From positions 930,001 through 994,000 of the forward strand of contig OY752141.1 in NCBI GenBank assembly GCA_963573315.1: 64,000 nt of DNA. Reading direction: 5' to 3'. A program made the position numbers and the translations under genes. The notes under the pieces are model-generated. The model had not been told where the DNA came from. It did no database searches and saw only the letters and a list, made by a program, of their open reading frames with translations. Positions 1 to 9,471 of the stretch are shown here, one piece after another. Position 1 is the stretch's first letter, and each line of letters starts with the position of its first letter. The DNA comes from Entomortierella parvispora (taxonomy: Eukaryota; Mortierellomycota; Mortierellomycetes; Mortierellales; Mortierellaceae).

Positions 1-2847
1 GCCAGATAGACAAAGTTCATTTCGGAGTGAGGAGAAGGCCCCGTGAGCAAAGACGTGGCGTTATCCAGTCTGTACTCTAGCTGGATGTTTTCCTCATCAA
101 TTCCCTCTGGGTAGGTGGCGTCGACGTCGTGCTCGTTAATTCCCTGGAAGCAAAAGTGGGACAAAAAAAAAAGATAGGTCAGATAAAGATGGGATTCAGA
201 GCGTGTAGGGCAACAACATCACGCCACTTGTTCAAAACATACCTGTGGACGTCCAAACGATGCAGAAACGAGTCGATCAGCGACAAAGCAAGACCACCAA
301 ATGCGATTGCGCTCTTCACGGTCAAGGGTTGGCATATGTGGGTTAAGCTTCATGCAATCTCGGTTCAAACCCAAGTGCTGGGCCATTCGGATAGACAGGC
401 CAATAAACATCCAGGCTCGGTAACCACCACCAGTTCCCATCTGTTGATAAGAAAGCAGGACCAGCGCTCCAACGCAATACATGTCAGGTGCATCGTAAAT
501 GGTATCAAGAATAGCCTTGGCCTTGTCTACGAAAGCCACTCCCATCGTCTCTGGCTTTGTGGGGTCTGTCCTGAGGGAGATGTCGTCCGAGAAGCGCGAG
601 GCCAGTGCGAAAATACTGTTGAGTAAACAGAGAAAGGAGGGCGAGTAATCCCGATTTTGTAGCCGCTTCAAAAACTTTGACCAAACAAAGACTGGCGCAA
701 AAGGGTGCACATAGGCAAAGTAGAGATTCAAAAGGTTGGTCATGATCTCTGGCGACGGCAGGTCCGGGTTTTCGACAAACTTTCGCGCTTCCGGCTGCTC
801 CCGTTCCCGGATCGAGAATCCGCCATAGTGACGACGGTTGTAGAACATGGGAGAAGACTTTCCCACGTACCGCTCATGGCCCTTGTGGTCCAAAGTTAGA
901 TGACCCATGTCCTCCTCCAGATCATCCAGCTCCTGAAAGGGTGGCGTATGCATGCCCAGCTGTGGAAGGTTGTCGTTGTTGGGCGATGGGATGTTGTACT
1001 CGCTATGAGAGTGGTCAGAGCCAAGAATGGGGGAAGGAGAATTAAAGGTGGGCAGATTGGCTTCCCGGAACATGTCCTGGTGTAAGGGTGTGATCATTTG
1101 CGGATCCACTGTCCGCTGCACGTCGTCCGAGTGCGTCTGCGAGGCCAAATCGGGGCTCTGACTCGAGTCCAGCTGCAAGTCGAGGCGGTTGGGATGCTGT
1201 TGAAGAAGACCCATCTGATGCTGCATGAACGGTGGTTGTTGGGGATGCTGAAAAGTCATGTCGGTCTGGAATTGATGCTGATGCTGATGCTGCTGCTGAA
1301 GGAACTGGTGCTGCTGTTGCTGCTGCTGTTGCTCCATGTTGTAGTCTTGCATTATATTATGGTGTGGCGGCCTCTCTGACGACGGCCGCAGTCCATTGTC
1401 TTCTGCATCCACCTGCATTGACTTTGCTCCTTTGGTTGATTTCCGCCTCCTTGGCTTGGATGGTGCACTGGATGGGGTGTTGGCAGATACAAGAAGAGCT
1501 GCTGGATTAATGGCTCCAGAGGCGTCCATGGACGACGCAATGTTGTCACCAGGGGCTCCTGCTGGCTCATCCTCGACCAAGCCTCCAACGATAGCCTCCA
1601 TGCGGTGTAAACGATCTTCGATGGCATTAATGTAACCTATTGATCAAATAAAAATATGCGTGTCCGAGTGAGTACTTTTCTCTTGTACCATCTTTGGAGC
1701 AAAGAAAGAAAGCAATGAACTCTAGAGCATTTCAAGAACGTACGCCCTGCTCCTTTGGGTGGCCCTCGCTTCTTTGTTGGATCCAGATATTGACCTAGTA
1801 GTTACACGAGAAACGAGCGTCAGGAATCAACAATGATATTTCTTTCCGTCCATCTAAACTGGACACGTTCTGCGCCTTGTCACACGGGAACTCGCGACAC
1901 TTACAAGGAATCTGGAGTAACTCGCAGCTGGTGCAAACGTCTGGCTTGGCGTCTATGAGGGGTCGGTTGTGAACAGGAAGAAGGCGTCAATGGGCGAAAC
2001 TTTTTTTTTAAAACAGGATGAGTCACACTGGGGCTGCTCGTGTTCGCGAGGCGGTTGTGCATGGTTTGATTCCTATCCCATGTCCGCTCTAGTCCCTGCC
2101 GCGCAAAGTTGGTTCCCGGGCGGCTATTTTGGTGCTCCGGTTCCTCCGTCCAGTCGGACGGCGCAGTTGGGACAAATGACGAAAGAGAACCCTGTCACCA
2201 GTTGCCCGTTGGTTTCCCCTCGCTGTTATTTTCCAGGGAAAGGAGAGGGAGGAGGGGGAGAGGGGAGAGAGAGGAGGAGGAGGAGGAGGGGAGGGAGGAA
2301 AAGGGAAGGAAAGACAAGGAAAGAGAGGGAGGGGAAGGGATCTGCTAGAGCCACAAGAGCACGTTGGAATGGAAGATGGAGGATTGTTCGGAGAGCAAGC
2401 AAGGGCAGGCTCTGAACTCTGTTGGTGCGGTTGGCGATCCAAGGTAACGGAACAAACCAGGCGCAAACAAAGAGAGAGAAGGAAGGGAAGGTTGGTTGCT
2501 TACCGCACTTGATTTTTTTTCTACGAGTTGAACAAGGAAAAGGAAAAAGAAAAAGCAGCGATAATTAGTGCATGGTCCAAGCTTAATGCGCGGGCTGAAG
2601 GTACGAAGCGAGACTTACTTTCTGCAGTTGTCGCAGGCTGTCAGTGCATGCATTCGGATTTTTAAAGAAAAAAAGAAACATGAAGGTGTCAGTAAGCGCG
2701 AACGGGGGAGAGAGAGGGATGGACTGAGCATAGCATACAGACAAGCAGAGCAGATTGTCCAACGGTCAGATCAACGCAATCCAAGCGGAAGGGGTAGTCG
2801 TTACCTTTGGTGACCCGTTGCCGCTCCTTGTGGTCGTCCTTGGACAT
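1..2847 (-). CDS. Zn2Cys6 transcription factor with fungal_trans domain (3' end outside window)
   Basis: Seven exons read on the minus strand: 2847-2805, 2637-2619, 2520-2504, 1952-1905, 1794-1744, 1636-243 and 143-1 (continuing off the edge). The ATG at 2847 opens MSKDDHKERQRVTKA, followed by a perfect binuclear cluster CDNCRKKKIKC..CTSCELLQIPC with cysteines at residues 16, 19, 26, 33, 36 and 43. Then come the linker YLDPTKKRGPPKG and a short coiled region (YINAIEDRLHRME). A long disordered stretch rich in Gln/His follows. The C-terminal part (NLYFAYVHPFAPVFVWSKFL, later RIWWSCFVADRLVSASFGRP) is the fungal-specific transcription factor domain typical of nuclear sugar/nitrogen regulators. 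At least 571 codons are present. The family implies DNA binding to CGG-type sites; the regulated pathway cannot be named. Exon phases close exactly, including the 19- and 17-nt exons. Confidence 0.9.
1275..1336 (-). repeat. CAG/CAT-type repeat encoding a Gln/His tract
   Basis: Within the Zn2Cys6 gene the plus strand shows runs of tgctg and gatgctgatgctg. Read on the minus strand they encode EQQQQQQQHQFLQQQHQHQHQ, a low-complexity activation-domain-like segment likely to vary in length between strains. Confidence 0.8.
2235..2314 (+). repeat. 80-nt uninterrupted purine tract
   Basis: The plus strand is only A/G from 2235 to 2314, mostly GGA/GGGGA units. It lies inside the 551-nt intron between exons 3 and 4 of the Zn2Cys6 gene, so the pre-mRNA carries a pyrimidine tract here. 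Confidence 0.85.
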
Positions 2848-3540
2848 TGCGGATTGCTGCAGCTTCTAGCTTGCGTCTTTGGCTGGAATTGAAGCCTGGT
2901 GAAGGGAGGGGGGGAAGACAGGGGCGAGACCGAGGGTTAGTATCTTTTTTTCTCTTTTTTTCTTTCCTTCACTTTTCTTGTTTGTTTGTTTTGTTTGGAT
3001 GATTGGCTGGCTGGCTGTTTGGTTGTTTAGATGGTTGGTTGAACGTGTATATGTAATGGGGTCCCAGCAACAAGAGGAGAGAGAGAGGACAAGTCAAACA
3101 AGATATTAAAAATACAAAAAAGGGTGCTGATCCCCAGGAAAAAAGAACATCCACCGCAGATAGCACACAGACACAGTGGTTGAAAGATGGGATGGAAATA
3201 GAACAGGTGGCAGTATGCTGTTGTTGTTGTTGTTGCTGTTGTTGAAAGAGGGCAAGAGGTGAGGCAGAGGATGGTGGGTGGTGGTGGTGGCCATGGTGGT
3301 TGCAAGGCGTTTGCACGCGTGGGTGTAGTAATAAGGAGGTCGGTTGGATGCAGTGACGGAGCAAACAAGGCTCTCGCCGGAAGTCGATTCATCCAGCAAA
3401 CAGAAAGGAATGTTTGTTTCCACCAGTCAGGCTTATCCCATTGCAGGCAGGCCGAGTACAACTGCGTAGGTGTAGTGGTTTGGATGCGATCGAATAGAAT
3501 TGTCATTACCCAAACGAGCAGGTGCGGAGTGAATGGATGG

Positions 3541-3900
3541 AGAGATGGTTGGAAGAGGAGGAGGAGGAGGAAGAGGAGGAGGAGGAGAAATGTGTCAAGC
3601 AAAGGACGAGTGAGCGACGGAGACGGGAGAGAGAGAGGGGAGGGAGAGGAGGGAGAGAGAAAGAGAGAGAGGAGAGAGAGAGAGAGAGAGGGGAGGAGGA
3701 GGAGGAGAGAGAAAGGAGGGGAGGAGGAGGAAGAAGAAGAAGAACAAAGAAAAGGAAGAAGAGAAAGAGGTGGAGAGAAGATGCAGAGAGTGAATGGGTA
3801 AAGAGTGCAAAAGTGTGTAAAGAGATGCAGAAGGGCGGGAGGAGAGTGAGAAAGAGAGAAAGAAGGACGAAAGGAAGAAGGAAAGAAGGAACAGAAGAGG
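3541..3900 (+). repeat. Long polypurine region with a 120-nt pure purine core
   Basis: About 360 nt are almost entirely A/G on the plus strand, as GGA, GA and GAA repeats. The stretch 3625-3744 has no pyrimidine at all. It lies 0.7-1 kb upstream of the Zn2Cys6 start codon, on the non-coding side of that gene. Confidence 0.85.
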
Positions 3901-4375
3901 ATCGCCTGTCCCAGGTAAGGAAGAGGGGGGAAGGGCAGCACATACACATACACACTTTGGCGTCTGTTTCCTCTCTCTCTTGCTCCCCTCTCTCTTTGCT
4001 CCCCTCTCTTCTTTCCCAAGCAGACATTCTCGACAAGGGCAAAGGTCGTCTGGACTGAGACTGCACCCTGTGCCCACCCATGCACGACAACAACTCCTCT
4101 CAACAAAGAAGAGCCAGGCTGAAGAAGTACAAGATAGTCAGAGATTATTGTCACAGTGAGAGCATCCCTTGTTTCTTGCCAAACGGGGGCGACCCACTGC
4201 CATTGACTGTCTCCGCCCACCGCTGCGCAAGGCATCCCCTCTGTCTCTCTCTCTCTCTCTGTGCTTGCTTTGTCCGTCCATCCAATCCGTCCATCCGTTT
4301 GTCCGTCCATCAGCAAAACAAGTGAAAAAAACGCGCGCTGTGGACCGTTGGTTGCACCAAAAGGTTCAACAGATC

Positions 4376-4376
<1 letters not shown>

Positions 4377-4411
<35 letters not shown>
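4377..4411 (+). repeat. Poly(A) run of 35
   Basis: A homopolymer of 35 A. Neither flank shows a gene or an obvious target-site duplication, so it reads as a simple repeat rather than a retroposon tail. Confidence 0.85.
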
Positions 4412-4414
<3 letters not shown>

Positions 4415-5248
4415 AAGACCAGAAAAGGACTCCATGTTCCTCTGCAGCCGCTCTCTGCTGCTGACCTTTTCTTCTGTCTTCTCCCCCTCGGTTGGTCACT
4501 TGGACTAGTCGCCGCACGGCAGCTCCAGACGACAGGCGCCTGGCTCTTCTTGCCTTTTACGTTTGTTTTTTTCTGCAATTTCACTTTTCCTGGCCTTCCA
4601 TCGTTTCATGGTTGCTCTCTCTCTCTCTCTTTTATCACTCTCTTATCTCGATCATTCCTAGTCAATGGCCTTGTTCATTCCACTACCTTGTTTTACACCA
4701 GCGCACCCGGTCCTGCCGGAACAAGACCCCATTCGACAGTTCTCAGACCTAGACGGGGCGGACCACAGAAATCACCAACAAACATGAACCTCTTCTCACA
4801 CCTCCCTTTCGCCGATAGATCGGAGATCTTCAGTCCACGGACGAGACCGAGACAGACACCCTTCCTTTTTTCAACCCAAATGTTTCCGAGACAAAGGATA
4901 CGAGAACAAAAAGACCCCTGCTCCACAATTGACTACAGTAGCCAAAGAAGAGACAACGGGGGATGATGGAGGGGGGAGGGGGTCTTCCTCATCTCCATCG
5001 CTCGGGAAACGGAAAAGTGGTGTGTGCGTGCGTGCGTTTCTTGCCTTGTGTCGCGCTGTGTTTTTCTGGGTCAAAAAGGCAATCCAAAAAAACAATTCAA
5101 ATCAACAAAATAGAGTACTCGGGCACACACCCCCCGCGCCCACCCTTTCCCTGCCCCCTTCTGAGGACTGAACATCTTTGTTCCTTTTTCACCGAGGGTT
5201 CGCCCAAAACGAATTTGCAACCTGACGAGAGCCGTCCACAGAACAAAA

Positions 5249-5251
<3 letters not shown>

Positions 5252-5285
<34 letters not shown>
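5252..5285 (+). repeat. Poly(T) run of 34
   Basis: A homopolymer of 34 T, downstream (in transcript sense) of the stop codon of the minus-strand Get5-like gene at 5682. On that strand it reads as poly(A), about 400 nt past the stop. Confidence 0.85.
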
Positions 5286-5286
<1 letters not shown>

Positions 5287-5681
5287 AGTTTGGAGTGATG
5301 TTCAATTAGAGATCGTCCATTCTTGAGGACGGAAATGCCCAGATTTGCTTTTTGTGTGTGTGCGGGACGAATGTGGTTGGCAGGGAAAGGAATAATTTCG
5401 GGTCTGACCACATATGCAAGTAGAGAGGGGGTGGAAATAGAAGAAGAAAAAAAAAGTGGTGGAGACACAGAGAACACCAAAAAGAACTAGTGGCTGTTTT
5501 CGCCCTGATCTAACGCGGCACAGTACACACAAACACACACACATGTCCACTGCTGATACAAGGACTCGGAATCCCTTTTGGTCCTTTGACTTTGACTTTT
5601 GGGCTCCGTCATCCAAGTCTGAATGCGGTTGTGGTTGGGCGTTGTTGGACAAAATTACGTGCTGAAGTCTGTAGTTCACTC

Positions 5682-6706
5682 TTACTTCTTGATCGTGCTC
5701 TCAATCTCCTTGGTGCCAGCATTGCCAATCAGATCACGATACTGGCCAATAAAACCCTTCATCATCATGGACGCGTCCTCCTTCGATCCAAGACGCTCCT
5801 TCAACTGATCGTTCAACCAATACCAAAACTCTGCCTCCTTGACCGCCTCCGTGCCTGCCTCCGAGAGTCCCCTGTATGAGGTCACCACAGGTTTCTTGGC
5901 TGCAATCGTCTCCTTTTCGGCGGTCGTAGTGGTGGTGGTAGTAGCAGCGGCCGCAGCAGCAACTGGGGCAGATCCAATGGAAGGAGATGTGGTGGCAGAA
6001 GGAGTCGTCGAAACAGCAGCAGAACTCGATTCACTAGAGCCGCCGGTCGCTCCGCCCTTGGCAATCAAATGAACGACAGATCCCGCAGCCAACCCATATT
6101 CTTCCAAGCTCTTGGTATCCACCAAAGCCTTGCCCTTCAGCACCAATCTTTGAGCTGCAACCTCAATGCCAGATTCCACCGCGACGGCCTCCTTGAGCTC
6201 AGCAATGGTACCTTGTGCAGAGATCTTGACATTCCACTTGCCAGTCTTGAGGCCCTTGACAACCAGTTCAATTTCTGTTTAAGATATAGGAAAAGGTAAC
6301 GTGATAATCCATGATCAGCAAAATAAAATCAAATGCCCTCTTCCTTGCGACCGTTAGAAATGTCCCCATATTTTACCCCCTTGTGCGGCCCCCTCCTTCA
6401 CGGGCTTTGGAGGTCTCTCAAAGGTGGCCCTCTAATTCAATGTACAAGGAATGACTGTGCCATTAGTTCATGTTGAGGCAGTTTAAACAAGGAATCAAGA
6501 AAACCCCTCGTCCCCGGAGACGCTGGTTAAGGTCGACTTCGTTTCCTTGTGATTTTTCTTGCCAGTCCATGCTGTCCTCTTATTACCTTGGAAGTCCAGC
6601 TAGGGGCCATGCCAGGGGCGACAAAGTCGGGAGCAAACTTTGTAGGCTGGATCTCGTATGCAGCCAAGAACTGAGTGATGAAAAGGGATTCCTCGGGAGA
6701 TGCCAT
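5682..6706 (-). CDS. GET5: Get5/Mdy2-like ubiquitin-fold protein of the GET pathway
   Basis: Three exons, 6706-6587, 6431-6377 and 6274-5682, give 255 residues. The N-terminal helix (MASPEESLFITQFLAAYEIQ, then PTKFAPDFVAPG) resembles the fungal Mdy2/Get5 segment that binds Get4. A ubiquitin-like domain follows at about residues 59-131 (KISAQGTIAELKEAV, then RLVLKGKALVDTKSLEEYGL). Next is an Ala/Ser/Thr-rich linker of about 70 residues. The C-terminal helical segment (EFWYWLNDQLKERLG, then DASMMMKGFIGQYRDLI) matches the Get5/UBL4A dimerisation region in layout. In the family, Get5 with Get4 and Sgt2 hands tail-anchored membrane proteins to Get3 for ER insertion, in the cytosol. Another ubiquitin-like protein is possible, but the three-part layout favours Get5. 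Confidence 0.78.
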
Positions 6707-7089
6707 TGTGTTTTGTTGGATTCCGTGCTGGTGGTTGATAAAGACCTTTTGGGCTTGATGTTGTGGTTTGCTAAAGATAAGGGGCTACGGCCAGTCGTCG
6801 ACGTTGTCCTGAGATTATGAAGTTAAGAGATGCTACAAATAGATGTAGCCAATCAGCCAGATGACCCTCGCAGCTCGCACGGAGCAGGTCGCGTCATTCA
6901 CGTGATCAATTTTTGCCACCAAGAAAAAGACCCGAGAAAATGTGAAAGTGAACATCCAGCCGAGAGGCCAATCTTGTTCAGTTCAGAAAAGTTGTAACGT
7001 CATCTCGCAGCGCTCACTTCTTACTGACCTGCAAGGGACTTATGGCTGTGTTTTGTGTTATTATCTTGTGATTGTGGGGGAGAGACAGG

Positions 7090-9152
7090 TTCTGCAAACA
7101 ATGTTGATACCTCTCTTTGTCTGCAGTGTCGCCAGGGCTGCCAACCATCGTTTCCCAGCTCCTTCCATCCTTCAACGCGCTTACTTGTACGGGATCCTCT
7201 ACAAACCCAAGGATTTCCTCTTCTTGACCTGAGTCATCGGGTACACCGTCTGGTCCGTCATTCGATTCCACTGTCTTGAACTACCTTTTCTCCTCGTCAC
7301 AGGAGACCATACATTACGCCAAAGGATGGAATTGGTTCTTGATCGTCGGTATGGGAATGATTCGAACCGCGGGTCCAACGCTCAGAAGCATTGGTCATTT
7401 AAGATTCACAGGACTCTTTATCAAGATATTGTTGACCAGTCCAGGCGTCAAGGTTCAAAAGAATGTTCAACTCAAAGTCCATTTGGAAACACTGTTACGA
7501 CCCGAGAGGACCTCATTGGCTCATATCCGAAAGGAATTGAAGGATGCCGGCTTTTCAGATGATCCAATGCATCCTGTACCAAAGAACAAGACGGGGAAGG
7601 CTGCTCTGTTAACGCCTTTGGCTAATATACCAAAAAAAGCCTGTAGGTTGAACAAGGACGGGACGTTTACACTCAAGGGAGAATGAATCGAGGCGTTAGT
7701 GGATCCAAAGGATTCTTACAAGCCAAGGAGCAGGACTGTGATCTTGTATTTTCATGGAGGTGGGCATGCCTTCTTGTCACCAGCCTCTCATCGGGATTTC
7801 TTGACACCGGTTGGCTACAGATGTCGGACCAGGGACGCGCTTGTTCTCGGTAAATTATAAGATGACGCCAGAGCATGTGTTTCCTGCCGCCATTCACGGT
7901 ATGAGGCGACTGTTAAATGCCCTTTGTTTACAAAAGAGTTCATATCAAGTACTGACTCTTTATTTTATTTTATTTTGCCTTTGTTTTATCCCAACAGATG
8001 TGATTGCAGCGTTCTTGCATCGGATTCAACCCGGTCATAAGGCTCTAGTAATACAAGACGGGGAGAACTCGGCAGCTCATCATATCCCAGTGGATCCCCA
8101 TAATATGGTCGTAGGCGGAGACTCTGCAGGAGGCAGCTTAGCCGCAGCGTTTATGTTGTACTTGGCCCAATACGTCCAACCAGCGACCACACCAAAGTAT
8201 ACCATACCCCACTACACCTTACTGATCTCGGTAAATCTGATGAGGAAAGGTGAAGAAAGAAGGGGCCCTAGGTCTTGCTCATAAACTTTTAAATCTGACG
8301 CGTTATTTGTCCTTTCTTGTCACGTTGCGTCGTAGCATATCAGGCTTAGACAGATCCGACTTCATCCATACCGTCAGTCCATAGCCAGGACTGATACTCT
8401 TACTGCCCTGGTCCGATTGGGTCGAATCCTTTCGACAAAAAAGCCTTCATGGAATTCAAGAAAGTGATATTGACACCCAGGCTTGTTTTGTTTTTATCAC
8501 TTTTGACTTTTGTTCTTGAGTAATAGGTGATACTGACTCTTTTAATCCCCATTAACCCATTCCCTCTACACTCGGATGCGGTATCTGTGACAAAAAAAAA
8601 GTTGAGCTTGGCAAGCAACTACCTGATCGGCGACTGTGACACGGTGCCCAATTCCAGGAACGCACTAGGGAAGGAACGCCTATGGCTCTGGTACCAACAT
8701 CTCGCTCGACATCCTCTAGTCTCGCCCGTCCATCGCGCCAATGTCTCTGGGTTGACAAACATCATCTTGGTAATATGAAACAAAGAAAAGAAAAGGCAAA
8801 AGAATCTCGTTTTCGGAACTCACATTTCTTCATTCTCAGCACACGGCCACGCACGACCGCCTTGTGGACGAGAGCCGCCTGTTTGCCCACCGATTGGGGC
8901 TGGAGAACCCAAGTAAACTGGTCCGGATTAAAGTCTACAAGGATATGGTCCACGTCCATCAATCCTTTGCCATGCTCCAGTCGGGTCGCGTCGCGACCAC
9001 GAATTTAGCTCGCTTTATTCATCGATCTGTTACAACAACAGCAACAACTGGAAGAGTCGGCGGCAGTCAAGAGAGAAAAGTCTGCTACGGATGCTGTCGA
9101 GTGGGTTACGGTCGAACAAAATGGGAAGGAGATTGTGGAAGGCGAGGGATAG
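7090..9152 (+). pseudogene. Alpha/beta-hydrolase (hormone-sensitive lipase/abhydrolase_3 type) pseudogene
   Basis: Family motifs survive in order: a membrane-type N-terminal stretch (GYTVWSVIRFHCLELPFLLV), the oxyanion motif YFHGGGHAF (about 7750), NYKMTPEHVFPAAI (about 7855), the nucleophile motif GGDSAGG (about 8115), RHPLVSPVHRANVSGL (about 8710), the acid region HDRLVDESRLF (about 8855) and the His region KDMVHVHQSF (about 8940). The reading frame is broken repeatedly: TGA at 7230-7232, a one-base shift near 7303, TGA at 7684-7686, a shift near 7807, TAG at 8382-8384, a shift near 8400 and a shift near 9023. After the last shift the frame runs DLLQQQQQLEESAAVKREK to a stop at 9150-9152. 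Intron-like borders remain near 7898-7997, 8231-8335 and 8771-8839. An AATAAA lies at 9277. The 5' end is approximate. No functional enzyme can be made from this copy. Confidence 0.8.
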
Positions 9153-9471
9153 CCCTTGGACATTTTGGCCAAAGTCTGGCCTCCAAATTCACATTCAAAG
9201 CCTTGAGTAGGAGGGTTAGGGTATTCTGTTTCCATTTTATTTGTTATATATCAGACAGTTCAGTAAGCCAAAGGACAATAAAAGTGAATGCACACGACAA
9301 AAAACAAAAACAAAACAAAAAAAACACAATAAAAAAAGAGACCGAATCCAAATATACAACAGGTAACAATACCATGCACGGGACATGTGTCGCGACTTCA
9401 GATCCATTAAAAACGCGCAGAGTGTAACAATAACAGTGACCTCAAAGTCCTAAATGGCGGTGATGGCGATA

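Larger units (their letters stand above)
2848..5681. other. Intergenic spacer upstream of the Zn2Cys6 gene
   Basis: No supported gene in about 2.8 kb. It should hold the promoter and leader of the minus-strand Zn2Cys6 gene (right of 2847) and the 3' trailer of the Get5-like gene (left of 5682). It contains a 120-nt uninterrupted purine run (3625-3744), a 35-nt A run (4377-4411) and a 34-nt T run (5252-5285). Long ORFs here translate to Ser/Leu/Phe or Arg/Glu low complexity and are not coding-like. Confidence 0.7.

Noticed and set aside
4377-4411. Poly(A) run as the tail of a retroposon
   Set aside because: No coding remnant, no target-site duplication and no shared sequence next to the other A runs that I could see.
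3027-4517. 496-codon minus-strand ORF
   Set aside because: The translation is mostly Ser/Leu/Phe/Pro low complexity from the polypurine region plus poly-Phe from the A run; no domain and no splice or start context.
7684-7686. TGA read as tryptophan (alternative genetic code) in the hydrolase gene
   Set aside because: The same gene also has a TAG and several frameshifts, and all other genes in the window end or avoid TGA normally (gephyrin-type neighbours, thioredoxin-fold and Trm61-type genes stop at TAA/TAG/TGA as expected).
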